The position numbers and the translations under genes were made by a program. Source: Leptodontidium sp. MPI-SDFR-AT-0119 (taxonomy: Eukaryota > Ascomycota > Leotiomycetes > Helotiales > Leptodontidiaceae). From it: DNA of 64,000 nt. Below the pieces are notes generated by a model, which was not told the DNA's origin, did no database searches, and was given only the letters and a program-made list of their open reading frames with translations. Below are positions 44,126 to 56,521 of this stretch, piece by piece. Every line of letters begins with the position of its first letter. Position 1 is the first letter of the stretch. The stretch lies in the NCBI GenBank assembly GCA_020726505.1, contig JAHLEZ010000012.1, positions 2,480,001 to 2,544,000 on the forward strand, written 5' to 3'.

Positions 44126-47100
44126 ATGGCTTCGAATTCAATCTCCCAACGGGCCTTGCGACTCAAACATATAGCCAGGGAAGTAGGCGCTGTTCTAGAC
44201 ACCAATCCGACGATTTTAACGCCACAGCAAACCCCATCATTCAAAGTTCTAGACGATGAGAGGAAAGCAGATGCGATTCTTGGTCAATTGAGGATCGAGG
44301 AATCTACAGGCAAATCCCAGTCAAAGGGCTTGAGAAGATTCTCAGCTCGAAGTTCCAAGACTGTGTACACATACGATGAATTGTACGCAGCGTTATGTCG
44401 GGTTGTCTCTGATAATGGATTGGCTGGAGTTGTTGAAGTGTTACTCGGGAGGTTTGGTGCTGTGGGTGGGAACGTCAATCTTGCGAGAAGAGCCAGTGTC
44501 GGTATGATTCAAAGAATCAGGAATACCGACAGTGCCGAGCAGAGAGGTCAACTTATCCATGCAGCAACTGGGACTGGTCGTGATGATTTCGTTCAGCTTC
44601 TTGCTCCTCTTGCGGATCAGTCAAGCCTTGACCAAGCACTTCATATTGCCATTGAAAAGAGAGACTTGCAATGTATCGAGACTTTGCTACGACATGGTAG
44701 GATGACTGAACTTCGGTCGAGTGCTAGCTGACAGTTTTTAGGAGCCAACTGTGCTTTATTCGAGGGGACGTTCATCGAAATCGCGAAGCATGGAGATGCC
44801 GAGTTGCTTGCCCTGCTCCTGCGTGCGAGATTGAGAGTTTCGGATGAATGCATTACAAGAAGCTTACTTCCTGCAACGACTAGCGGTTCCTTGGATTCAG
44901 TGCTGTTTCTCATCCAAGCTGGAGCAAATGCAGGTCATGATTCTACAGCACTCATGCATGCAGTTGAAATGGATCGATCAGATCTCACAGTTGCCATCAT
45001 TTCGAGCCCGAACCCTCCATCAGGTACGAGCTTGAATGCTGCCCTTGGATCTGTCTTTTCCACGACAGTATCTCCCGCCTCACGAATCCTCCTAGTCGAA
45101 GTTCTTCTTTGTAGCGGCCCCACAGGGAACGCTGCAAATGAAGCTCTATTCAAAGCAACCCTCCTTGCAAATGTTGACTTGATGCAACTCCTTCTGTCGC
45201 ACAAAGTTGATATCAACTACAATGGAGCTGCCGCTGTAGCGCATGCGATTCAACGAAACCGAGGCGATCTCGTCGGAATTTTGCTTCAAGATCAAGCCTT
45301 GACACCTGAAAATGCCTCGGACTTGGTGCGACACATACCCCGAACGAGTCAACCTATGGATAAAATCGCCATTCTATCAAAATTGCTAGTCAATGGTGCC
45401 ACTGGGACTTACTGCAACGAACTCTTGATCATCACGGCGGAGCAGAATGATCTCGAGACTGCTCAATTGCTTGTTTCCTATGGCAGAGATCAAAACACCC
45501 CCGTCTGTTCCGTCGATTACAATGCTGCTCGATGTCTTCAAATTGCTGTGGGTCGAAACCATGTACAAATGGTCAAACTTCTTGCCCTTGAAGGCGGTCC
45601 AACGAAGTTCTCCCTCGCTGCAGCCTTCTCATCGATCCCTCCAAATCTCAACAAGAATGATCACTTCTTGATTGTCCAAACTCTCCTCCGTGGTGGAGCT
45701 CAGGGTCCAGAAGTCAATGAAGCATTGCATGTTGCTGTCACAGGACATCATAAATCTCCAAGACTGGTTGAAGTGCTCGTTCAATTCGGTGCGGTTGTTA
45801 CCGACGAAACCCTCTTCGCTTGCGTTACCCATGGTGCTGTCGAGATTCTTGATATCCTGATCACTGGAAATGTCACAGCTAAATGTTGCGCTGAAGCCAT
45901 AACAATCGCGGTAAGAATTCATAGCGGTGGTATCCGATTTCGAATCGTCAAGCTTCTTCTTGGTCCTGCGACATCTGCCGGTCTCGATGTCCCCCAAATC
46001 GCCGATGCAGTCATCGAGATCCTTCAGAATTGCCCCGAAGACATCAAACTCTTGGCTCTTCTTTGCAAGGAAGGAAAATCAAACGTAAATTACAACAACG
46101 GGCTCGCAGTGGTTCTTGCTACAAAGCAGACAGATCCCGTGATCCTGGACATTGTTCTTCGTGGCGAAGGGGGTGTACCAAATTCGACAACAATCGAACA
46201 AGGACTTCGATGTGCAATTGATTTGCCACCAACGGATCTGAATCGACGGGTTAAAGTTGAGGCATTACTTTGGAGAGTGAAGCCTCAAGATGCAATGGAC
46301 CAGGCATTGATCAAGGAGATCGGAATCGCAATGGCCACCAAAGATGTTTCAGTAATCGCAGTCCTCCTCGCAGCTGGTGCGGACATTAATTCGTACAATA
46401 CGAAGGCTTTGTGTTTGGCAGTTACAGATGCAGCAATCATGGATCTGATCCTTTCAAAGCGCCCGAATCCAAAGAGCCTCTCAACGGCTTTCTCGTCAGC
46501 GTTGACTCTCCAAGATCCAGAGAGACATATTATGTGCGACAAGCTTTTGAGAGCCGGAGCTTCCGGGGAAGAGATAAGCAGAGGTTTGTGTGTAGCTGCG
46601 AAAGAAGGGCCTTCGGCTTTATCATTGATGAAGTTACTACTCCCTCACGCCGACGTCAATTTCAAAGATGGTCAGGTGTTTCGATTCGTGGTACGGCAAG
46701 TTTTCAGCGAGGCACTGGACTTGCTGCTCTGCTCACAACTAACCCTGCCCTCCCCTGCAACCAAAGCCACTGCTTTCCAAGAAGCTTTGAAGCTGAAACG
46801 TCGAGATGACCGATTCAAAACGACACAGCAAATATTGAAGCTGGGAATCTCTGGGCCAGTCATCTCGGATGGCTTGGTCGTTGCAGTAAACCTTGGCGAC
46901 ATCGAACTCGTGAACTTCCTCCTTCAATCCGGTGCCTCTATCGAACACAAGAACGGCGCAGCTTTTCACTCTTCGGCCAGTTCTGGCAATCATGCGATAT
47001 TGAAGTTGTTGGCAGACAGAAAACCTACTCTTTCCACATTGACGAGTGGATTTGGAGGTGCTTCTGCGATCAAAGGTCAACCCGATGCTTATTTCCTTGT

Positions 47101-49612
47101 CCTCGAAACACTTCTAAAGGCTGGCATGCGCGGAGAAGCAATTGATGCTGCGCTGGTTGATGCAGTGCAGGGCGGGGATAGAAATCAAAAGATCGCTGAG
47201 CTGCTTTTCAATGGTGGCGCATCGCTGGAATGGCGAGATGGAGAGGCTTTGGTGATCGCAACTCAATCGGGCTCAATCAAGACGTTGAAGTTACTGCTTG
47301 AGCGAGCAGCACCCCAGCATGTTCTGGCCAGATCTTGGACAATTGCTACCCAGCTACCTAGAGATCAGCGATACAGTGTGTTGGAGATGCTTCTACGGGC
47401 GGGTAAAGCAATCGATGGCCATGTCTCGAAAACGCTCACGGCTGCAACCCAAGAAAGCCCCTCGGATCGAAAGCTGATCAAGATCCTCTTAGATGCGGGA
47501 GCATTCGATCGTGGAGAGTCCATGGTATATGCAGCGAAGTCTTTGGATCTCAGAACTCTGACGTTGCTTACAAACTCTCCCAAGGCAATCGAATTTATTT
47601 CCACGGCATTCAAAGATGTTGTGAATACCGGCTCGCTCTGGCAGTCAGCAACTGGTCTGGCAATCGTGGAATTGATGTTAAAGAAGGGAGCTTCTGGCGA
47701 TGCCGTAGGGGAGGCTTTGTACCGCGCAGTCGAAAGGTCGGAGAATGGCTCAGACGTCCTTGCCGGTGACTTCTTGGAAGTCTTTCTGAGGTACGGAGCT
47801 GATGCTAATTATCAGCGTGGATTAGTTCTACAACGTGCTGCCTTACAAGTCGATGCCGAACTAATTAACAAACTCCTCCCATCAGCAAATGTGCAGAGCA
47901 AAGCTATGGCAATGCCGTATTTGTTCTCGTCTGGTGCAGACAAGGCGAACGTGCAGCGAGCTCTGGGAGCATTCAGCGAATCATTTTCTGGGGAAGAGCG
48001 AGATGAAGTTGTCTTGTTCAAGCATCCAGACGTCGAGCTCGAGCCAGTTCTCTTCGAAGCTTTGGGGAAATTCCCTCGAGATACAACAATTCTTCGAACC
48101 CTGCTGGATATTGGGTACAACCCCAATCAATGGCAGATGTGCGGCGACGAGGAAAGTTCTGAACCATGGCCAATTCTTTGCTGGGCGTTGGACCAACCCG
48201 AGAAGAGAATCTCGAACGCTGTGGTTGAGATGCTCATCGATGAAGGGGCAAACATCAACTTCAGATCTAAATCTGGCATCACCCCACTTACCCTGGCCAT
48301 TCAGAATCAACGAGCGGACATTGTCTTGAAGCTTCTTACCAAAGGCGCCAAAGTCACTGAACCTGACTCAGAAGGTATCACTCCTTTGAACCTCGCAGGG
48401 TCACTCACAAACACAGACATCATGGGGTACATTCTTCAAGCTGGAGCCGAAACAGATGATGGAAGTCTCCATGATGTTGCGAGACAACTTCGCTGCGACG
48501 TAATGCGAACCTTGATCAAGAATGGCCACGAGGTTGATTACCCAAGCGATCGCCATGAAGGTCGAAGTGCATTGGCAGAACTGTGTCTGAGGGCAATGGA
48601 CAATTCCCCGTCTCCTGCGAAGCTGGAGGATGCGATCCAGTGTCTGATTGTGAACGATGCCAACATTCGAGAAGTCAGCTACTCTGGGAAAACAATATTT
48701 CATTACGCACTGGATTCCTCAGATCCTGTCACAATTCTCGCAGTGTTGTTGAAGATGATGTGGAAGTTTGTCAACGAGGATGCATTCCTCTTTACCGACA
48801 AGAAATACACCTATTCGCTGACAAAATACGTCGAGAAAGGACTTTTTGGGGGCCCACAGCATCAAAAACAAGAGCTGGTTCAACTTTTACGAAACAAACG
48901 CGCAAAAGATAGGTTCTGGGCAAATTCAATTGATGATGTCCAGCCGGATGATTACTGCAATGGTCCACCTCACATCGAAGCCGAAGTCCTGCTTCAAAAA
49001 TCGAGATTGAAGAGACAGTCGGAACAGCGAGAAGATGTACAGAGATTGCTTGAATTGAAGCGAACTACTGTCATTGGAGAGGTTGAGATAATGAATATTA
49101 TGACACAGGCGGAGATCGCGCGGGAGAGGCAGAAGGGGATGGTTGAAAGGGAATTGCTGACCGAGAAGGCGAATACCCAGATGCAGCTCGACATGACAGC
49201 GGATGTCCAGCGGGACAAAATGTTGAAGCAAAAGTACCTAAGAGACGAAGGGCATAAAAGGCAGCTGAGGGATATCCAGGTTTCAACACAGCGGGCAATC
49301 ATGGCAGAGGAATCGGAGAAGGAGAGGGCAAGAAGTGTGATGCAGATTGAGTTCATGGAGAAGAGAACACAAATCGAGAATGCCGCTATGAGAGAGCGTG
49401 CGGAAATTGAAAATAACGGCACCAGGACGCGATTGGCGATCGAGGGGAGTGCATTTCAGGAACATGAGCGTGTGCTGGTGAAGCAACATGAGAGGGAACT
49501 TGCGAGGATCAAGATGCAAAAACAATTGGTGGCGGGGCAAACTACTCTGGCTGGAACTTTTCAAGGCGCTGGTTTGAATCAAAGGCAGATTGGGTATATC
49601 ACGGAGGCTTAA
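44126..49612 (+). CDS. Giant ankyrin-like repeat protein with C-terminal coiled coil
   Basis: The exons are 44126-44696 and 44742-49612, with an intron of 45 nt (donor GTAGGA, branch CTGAC, acceptor TTTAG), giving exactly 1813 residues. After about 130 unassigned residues the protein is built of some 35 divergent helical repeats with an ankyrin-like pattern: VLLAAGADINSYNTKAL, VNFLLQSGASIEHKNGAAF, ELMLKKGASGDAVGEALYRA. The most canonical ankyrins stand near the end (DEGANINFRSKSGITPLTLA, KLLTKGAKVTEPDSEGITPL). The last 210 residues are a long charged coiled coil (REDVQRLLELKRT to ERELARIKMQKQLVAGQ). No NACHT, kinase or patatin domain is visible upstream within the gene. The role is probably scaffolding or recognition. 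The frame is intact over 4.8 kb, so the gene is under selection or young. Confidence 0.75.
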
Positions 49613-50284
49613 AGTTATTTCGTGATAATGATACATGTATTTAATTCTGGGGTTTTCGTGGAGCCAGGCGTCTGGTGGCTCGTGAGGATCGCGATGACAG
49701 ACCACGACGTTTTCACGTACACGCTGGGGTTTGTATTTAAAATTGCAAGATATTGCATCATAAAATTCAGTTGGATAATTCTGGAATGATCACAGCCGTG
49801 ATCGTAGACTCTGGAGGGAGCAGGCATGGTTGACTTCCGCATAAAATTCTTTTAAAAAATATTAATAATAAGTATAATATAATCTAAGGGGATTTTATTA
49901 ACTTAAATTAGTAAAGTAAACTTAACGATATAAATAGCCATAATTATCATCAATATGTATACTAGCACTTGGCGTATAATTAATACAATATAAGCCCCTA
50001 ACCCTAACCCATAATAAGCTTGGGATAACTACCCTAGTACACTAGCAGGCATTTCGACCGCAACTCAATTCTACGAATACCAGAAACAGGCTTTGAAGCT
50101 TCATTTCGCAAACTCCGTTAAGTGTTAATCGTACCCAAACCCTGGCTAAAAGATCCTCAGGGCAAGTTGCAAAGGGTGGGTGTTCTCGGCTACTCGTTTG
50201 GCCTTGTCAATACTAAATTGAGACTACTTCGGAGTTTTCAAATCAATTTGGTTTGAATGCCCAGTAAATTTATCATTTGCCCTA
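49613..50284. other. AT-rich intergenic segment with telomere-type repeats
   Basis: About 670 bases. The part from 49845 to 50030 is strongly AT-rich and includes the CCCTAA repeats listed separately. No gene was seen. Confidence 0.5.
49996..50010. repeat. Interstitial telomere-type repeat (CCCTAA)2.5
   Basis: The string CCCTAACCCTAACCC is two and a half copies of the common fungal telomere unit TTAGGG read from the other strand. It lies inside an AT-rich patch far from any window end. Confidence 0.8.
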
Positions 50285-52261
50285 TTATATTGTAAGTCCT
50301 TCGACAGAGTCATCGACGACGCCTGTTGTTTGACATGCCGCGAGGCCATGACTTTCTTCGTCAACTTTGTGTCTTTCAAAATGATCTTGTATAGCCGGTG
50401 GAATTCCTCCTTGAAGTTCAATCCTTGAAGGGTTGTTGCCAACATCTCTAATTTTCTCCCTCTTGATCCACAAACACACCATTCTTTTCACCAACTGCAA
50501 ATGCCGCCGAAAATGTCTACCTGCTAGGCGACTAGCGTATACGACGATGATCAGCACCAAACAAGTAATTGCAAATGATCTAGGCGTGAGATTAAATGGT
50601 ATAGCTTCAGTCTGCATGCTGAAGATAGCTGCTGCAAGTGCAAACGGGTAAAGGACCTAATTTCCGGATTAGCTAAAGAACAAGCTGCAAGAGCCGTGGA
50701 GAAACAAACATACCGAAACTATGAATTCAGAGGTGACTTCGTTGTGATCGGCAGTCTCTTTGGCTTCTAGATTCAAGTAGAGTTCGAGCTATGTTCTCGT
50801 GGTTAGACAATGCTGAGGATGTAAAGGGAAGCTGTGCCGACTCACAGTTCTTGCATAATCAAAGCAGCTTTTTTGCAAAATAATCAGTTTTGCTTCATTT
50901 TTCTGAAGCTTTTGGAAGCTATTATTGATAGAAATGAAAGACCTCTTCGCATTGGGGCAAATTAGAGCTGCATCAATGCTCCGGAAGTAATCTATATCCC
51001 CTCCAGGAGCCTTGAATGATGTCCATGCCTGAATAGTCCCAGACAAAACACCATGCAACCGGCGCAAGAGACCCATGGTTTTCAAAGTTACCGCAAAAGC
51101 TTCCTTCATCTCAGCAGCTCGTTCTAGCTCTATCGCTAAGTGACGAGGTGAGGTAAATGGATGCTTATCAATCTGGAAATATTCTTAGTACGCTCTCTTG
51201 ATATTGGAACTCTGCCGGCTCTGATCTCTTACATAACGACGAATGGCATCCTCCAACTTGAAGATCAAATAGTCCCACGCCTTCCTCACGAGTTCGACTC
51301 TAATCTCGAAAACCTTGATCCAGTAATCACGTGGGCTGCGTATCGGGTGTTCCGCATCAATACCCTTGGCGGCAATCTGGTCGAAACCCAAGTCGTCCTT
51401 ACTCAAGTCCGTTAAGAAACCATCGATTTCAGCATCAACAAAACCGTATCCAGTCCAGCGCCACTCGTCCGTCCCCGTCACCACACAAGAAAAGTGAGCA
51501 TCTTGTATGCTCCAGACCTCCCCCACTCCCTGGTCTTGAGCTGACGGGACTTCTGTGTCTAGTTCCAAAAAAGAGAGATCTGTCCATCTTCTGTTCGGTT
51601 TGATGTTGGCCTTTCCAGTAGGCTGCTCGGGGGGCGTGGATTTGCTCAGGATAAGATATGGAATATGCAGATCAAGTTGAAATGTCAGAAATCCAGCTGA
51701 AGGAATTTTTACTGCAATCGAATTTTGGAATGCCAGATGATTATATATAGCATCTCTTAGGGCGGGGGCCTGATGCCAAGAGGCAGTCGCCGCAAGAGCA
51801 TAGACACAAGATGGGCTGAGATCGAGGATATAGATCAGGCGTCTCGCAGCATCAGGCAGTTTCTCGTGGCCATATCTGAGCTTCCCCAGGGCACGAAATA
51901 GTCCAGTCGCTGTCAGAGGATTCTCGTTGGGTCTCGCGTTACCGCTATCGGTTAAATCAGGAGTGCTTGCTCGTTCATCGAGCCAAGCATTCTTCTGAAA
52001 ACCTGCCACAGGGCCGCCCCCCTCCTTTACATCCTTCAAACTTATTTCTCGACAAAATAGGTTGAGGACTTCGAGCTCGCATTGCGAGGCTGTGTCTTCG
52101 GAATCCCTCAGAAACTTACCCAGATCGTCACCGTCAGCATTGACCTGATTTTTGTCATCGACCAGGGCCTGTTCGTCATGCAGCTTCCGAAGTCTCGTGA
52201 ATTCCTGGTGCCATCGCTTCTCAAAAAAGTCCTCCAAGCACTCTCGCTTATCAAAGGTCAT
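50285..52261 (-). CDS. CorA-like membrane protein, four exons
   Basis: The minus-strand exons are 52261-51233, 51172-50846, 50788-50714 and 50656-50285. The introns are 57-60 nt, and the first has a TACTAAG branch site, so the stop after SSNIKRAY is intronic. The product is exactly 600 residues. A long soluble N-terminal domain (FLTFQLDLHIPYLILS, WRWTGYGFVDAEIDGFLTDL) leads into helices rich in E and K. Two closely spaced membrane segments follow near residue 485 onward (VLYPFALAAAIFSMQ and FAITCLVLIIVVYASRLAG), and then a basic cytosolic tail. This layout is that of the fungal CorA-like superfamily. The GMN motif of magnesium channels is absent, so metal transport should not be assumed. Confidence 0.6.
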
Positions 52262-53082
52262 TTCTCAACTCTCCAGGAAGACCGGTTTGAAGTTCTTTAG
52301 CGTGATAGCAAGTCAATACTGAAGGCCTTACTATCCCAATAAGTCTGAATTCACAAATAGGGGAATCAACGGGCTTACCCTCAAGCAATGAAGTACAGTC
52401 ACAGGCTTTAAGCTAGAGAAATTTATAAGGATCGAACATATGGCAGAGTATCGATGTCAGAAGATGGTGTTGAGATTCTTTCCCATCGGCCTGGAAGTGA
52501 CAGTAGTGGAGGCCGTAGTTGAACGGGATGGGAATAGGCCTGTCAAAGCGTCTCAAATTCATGCCGGCTGGCTAAAAATGAAGAGGGAACTGTTCTCGAT
52601 GGGAAAATTTGGGAGGATAGGTTGTCAATTAGAGTTTCTATATACCCTCAGATGAGGATTGACTTTTCGATAACTAGTGCAAACACTCCAGAGATAACTT
52701 TTGTCTATGACTATTTGACAGCGCCCAAAGCTACAGTACGCCACATGACACCAAATGTGGAGATATAATAACCCAAGAAATAACCTGCAACGTATTTCCC
52801 AATCCTTCCTTCCTCGACTATGTTCCGTCCAATGGGTCCACAGACACCATCCAGTCATCCTTTGGACTGGCACACGTCGCGGGAAGGGCTCCATTAGAGA
52901 GTATTGGTACCCAAATCGTCAAAGATGTCCTATATTCGAGGCGGTCAGTCCAGGTGATGGGTTTTAAGTCACGAGTCGTGAGTCCCGAGTCCCTCTGAGC
53001 CCACCAAGAGCCACTTACACAGGAACAACACACCACCAGCCTCACTTCTCTACCCCAGTATTTGCCTCATTGCGATACGAGG
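52262..53082. other. Intergenic
   Basis: About 820 bases between the CorA-like gene and the zinc-ribbon gene. Short frames only. Confidence 0.45.
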
Positions 53083-53530
53083 CTATCGCACCGATATCTT
53101 TGTCGTCTGGCAATATGCGCACCGAGCGGTGCCACACTCCGGACAGGGATCCGTCTGAATTCCAATGCTGGAGAGGCCACACTGACACTGCGAGAGAGAT
53201 CAGCCCGGCATCGTGACGAATGCCATTGCTAGCACTAGCACAAGCAAACTTACACACTGCCAGACATAAACAGTCCTCTTCTTAGATGGCGGCTAGAAGC
53301 GGTGTTAGTTCGTCTCCAGGGAGCTGTCTGTCGGGATCGTTAGAGAGGGTGTGGACCTTGAATTGCTGCCAGATGCGTTCGTCCAGGGGGGGCACGTTGG
53401 GCCGAGATGCGTCTGCTTCATAGATTAAGCGTGGCTCAGCAGGCTCCTCGGTAGGCAGACGCAGATCAGGCCTACGTAATATAGTGGTCGAGGAGCTGGA
53501 GAGCCCTCTTCGAGAGGGGTGATGAACCAT
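53083..53530 (-). CDS. Small zinc-ribbon protein, three exons
   Basis: The exons are 53530-53357, 53292-53254 and 53187-53083, giving exactly 105 residues. Exon 1 is polar and disordered (MVHHPSRRGLSSSSTTILRR), ending IWQQFK. The splices create PPSKKRTVYVWQC, then CQCGLSSIG, DPCPECGTARCAYCQ. The CxCG and CPxCGxxRCxxC knuckles form a zinc-ribbon pattern frequent in short uncharacterised ascomycete proteins. Intron 1 has a weak donor (GTCCAC) but a good branch site (AACTAAC) and acceptor. Intron 2 (GTAAGT to TCGCAG) is strong. The function is unknown; protein or nucleic acid binding is plausible. Confidence 0.55.
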
Positions 53531-53913
53531 AGTGTTTGGGATCCGTTTGAGGATATCAGGCTCATCGCCATGCTTTATTGCTTTCTGTTTGCCAATCCTA
53601 AGGCCACCCCTTTTTTAATTTTGTCCCTGCCTGCACAACAAGCCTGCAAGACCTTCTTTCACCTGCAAGTGGCCGTCAGCTGGCGATATATGTATCACTG
53701 ACCGCCAATCTCGGCTCTCGGGCGACACACCATGCACAGCCATGTCAATAACTAGCTTCAATCGTGCGAGGCCGAAAATTTCGCCTAACCTTCCGAAGAA
53801 GTAAAGGATCAGCCTCGACGCCCCTTCGACTTTATTCTCTACATAATGGATTATTAAATAATAAGTTAATAATCTTATACTTTAGTATATTATTATTATT
53901 TATGTTAATTTTT
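53531..53913. other. Boundary between gene space and AT-rich block
   Basis: No convincing gene. Base composition drops to strongly AT-rich from about 53830. Confidence 0.5.
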
Positions 53914-54097
53914 TGTCGTACAGGCACGGGCATGCGGCACCATGGCCCTGCTGAGTTAGCATATGGGCTGCTGAGTCAGCAACCCCCTATTCGTGTATAT
54001 AGTTAGTTACTCCTTACGAGCCTCCTTTTGCAGAATTTAGACGACTTAATCACTACTTTAAGAGAGCACTTACTTTATGCTCCACTTTTGTACCATA
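53914..54097 (+). repeat. Left LTR (184 bp) of a RIP-degraded retrotransposon
   Basis: Begins TGTCGTACAGGCACGGGCAT and ends GTACCATA. It matches 55837-56020 along its full length with mainly C/T and G/A differences. The terminal CA of the other copy is TA here. It is preceded by TTTTT, which also follows the right LTR (5-bp target duplication). Confidence 0.8.
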
Positions 54098-55836
54098 GTT
54101 ATAAGCCCCGGCGCGCTTCGCGCAAGTTGTTAATTTAATAAGTGAACCTCTAAAGAAGTAGCTCCTTAAAAGAGCGGTGTATTGATCTCCCTTACCCGGA
54201 AAACTTTATAAAGCTCTTATAATAATACTAATACCTTTTGAAGCCTTAATACGACTAAGCCTACCTCTCTTTAACGCACCTTAGCGTACCTTCGGTTGCT
54301 CTTACTATGGCCTTAAACGCCTTCGCTAAAGCTACGTTAATTTAGCTTTTTATTAATAAACACTCTTTTTCTTTATAGCTCGCTAAGCTTAAAGCTCAGG
54401 CTATTACCGTAAGAGCCTAGAGCTAAATCGACCCTAATAGCCTAGATGCTTCGCATATAGCTATTGTTAAGCTAAAGCTCCTTATGTTAACGAGCTAATT
54501 AATGTGGAAAACAAGGTACGGAGATAGGCTTTAGAAAACTAGGTAGCGGACGTGTTAAAGTAAAAGAGGCCCTAGCCAATACAAACGGTTACGCGATTCG
54601 TAGATATTAAAAAGAAGTATATTTACTAATTACGCGAATACTAAGTTTAATACTCTCGTTAGAGCACCTTTAATTTACGGTACTAAGCTTTATAAACGTA
54701 AGTACGCTAAACAATTCCTCTTACGATGCGAGAACTACTTTAAGAGCGACTAATATCGAATAGCGCATTATTATTATAAAACCTTATATATGCTCTTTAG
54801 TTAAGGTACGTATTAATAAAGGAGGCTATAAGGGAACACGTACGAGACTAGTACTTTAAGGTACTTGTTATTGCGAAATTAGGTTTCGTTACTTTATTAG
54901 AGTAGTTTATAAATTAGTTTTAAGCTTATTTAAGAGTAAAGGCAAAGTAACTTCTTAAGTTAAATGGGTTTTAATTAAAAAAGAACTTTTTAGAGGCAGT
55001 GGAAAAAAAGTTAGTCTTTAAGTAAGCTTTTAAGCAACTTAGGAAGGCTAATAAAATTAATATAATAAGCGAGTAAATACGGTATTTGGAAAAGTATGCG
55101 CATATTTTTTAAGTATACTTTTATCGTGTAATTAATTTTAAAACCTCTACTTCTTTAGTGTATATTACCCATGGCGACTGACTTGATGCCTTTTTAACTA
55201 CTTTATAATTATGCCCTTGTTTAAAGCCTAGTAAACGACTTTACCGCTAATCCCCTACTTCTTATATAAAGGTAGAGCTAGCTCTTATAAGTAAGAGCCT
55301 TTTATACCCCTTAATAGAGCTTTCTAACGTTTAAACAGTTACTTTTTAATAACGGCTTAAGCTACTTAAGTTTACTAAGCTCCGTGAGAAGCTCTAAAAG
55401 AAAGGCTAGTTAATTATTAAGAGCGTAACTTTAGTTGTAAAGTACCTTGGCGCAATTTACGCGTAAGGGTAGGATTACTTTTTTTTAAGGGGCTACTTTA
55501 ACGACTTAATGCCTTATAGCGTTAAAAGATTGCCTTAGAAGTAGTAGATTACTTACCACTACTAAATTAGCGCTAACGAGATCGCTTTCTCTTAAGCTAC
55601 GTAGTATCTTTTTTGATATTAAGAGAATTACTTTCTTTTAAATTAATACTTTAATTAAGCTTCGCTTATTATACTTTTAACTCTCTAGCGAATGACTACC
55701 CTTTGAGGGGTACGCGTAACGTGAACGTGTAATTACACTCATTTATTAAGTTATAAGCTCTTCTTTTATATACTAGCTTTCTTAGCTCTCTTCTTTCTCT
55801 TTCTTATATTCAGACGTTGCTCGCAATTAGGGGGTA

Positions 55837-56020
55837 TGTCGTATAAGCACGGGCATGTGATGCTATGGCCCTACTGAGTCAGTATAGGGGCTACTAAGTT
55901 AGTAACCCCCTATTCGTATATGTAGTTAATTATTCCCTACGAGCCTCCTTTTACAAAATTCAGACGACTTGATCACTACTTTGGGAGAGCACCTACTTTA
56001 TACTCCACTTTTGTACCACA
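55837..56020 (+). repeat. Right LTR (184 bp)
   Basis: Begins TGTCGTATAAGCACGGGCAT and ends GTACCACA, followed by TTTTT. It is the partner of the LTR at 53914-54097. The differences are mostly transitions. Confidence 0.8.
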
Positions 56021-56167
56021 TTTTTTATATTATATAACTTTATGTATTAAGAGAAATAATTAACTTTTTAAAAATCGCGTTTTCTTAGCGTTTTCACTTA
56101 CCCCTTTTTACTTTTAAGAGTTATAAAGGGCGAGTTTTAGGCCCTTCTTATAACTTTATAAATAAAG

Positions 56168-56192
56168 ATATATATATATATATATATATATA
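56168..56192. repeat. (AT)n microsatellite
   Basis: Twelve and a half uninterrupted AT dinucleotides inside the AT-rich block. Confidence 0.95.
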
Positions 56193-56521
56193 ACTTTTAC
56201 ATAAAAAAATACCTTAATATATTGCGATTAATTTCTTGTTTACGATATATTATTTAAATACGTAATTAAGGCAGAGTAATTTGGGGTGTTTTTCACTATT
56301 TAAGAGAATCTCACTTTTTCTAAAGGCTTAATAAAAAAAATTAAAATTAGTTATTAAAATATTTATAACCAATTTCCTTATCAAAATCCCGCCCTACTTA
56401 AAAATCCCCCGAAATATATTAAAATACGCTCTTTTAAACTAGTAATAAAATAACTATTACGTTACTTGTAATTATAAAACTTAATATATTAACTAGTAAA
56501 TAAGTTAAGAGTAAGGTTCAC

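Larger units (their letters stand above)
53914..56020 (+). mobile_element. 2.1-kb LTR element, internal region decayed
   Basis: Two 184-bp direct repeats with TG...CA ends and a TTTTT duplication flank 1.74 kb of internal DNA (54098-55836). A purine-rich ATTAGGGGGTA lies just before the right LTR, where a polypurine tract belongs, so the element reads left to right. The inside is AT-rich, full of stops, and has no readable gag or pol. It is either a non-autonomous (TRIM-like) element or an internally deleted one. The superfamily cannot be assigned. Confidence 0.7.

Noticed and set aside
51173..51232. Apparent premature stop in the CorA-like protein after SSNIKRAY
   Set aside because: GTAAGA at 51232 and TACTAAG/TTCCAG near 51173 form a normal 60-nt intron that removes the stop and keeps the frame.
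54112..54124. GCGCGCTTCGCGC hairpin after the left LTR considered as a terminator or PBS
   Set aside because: Does not match a tRNA 3' end I can name and the setting is eukaryotic; left unassigned.
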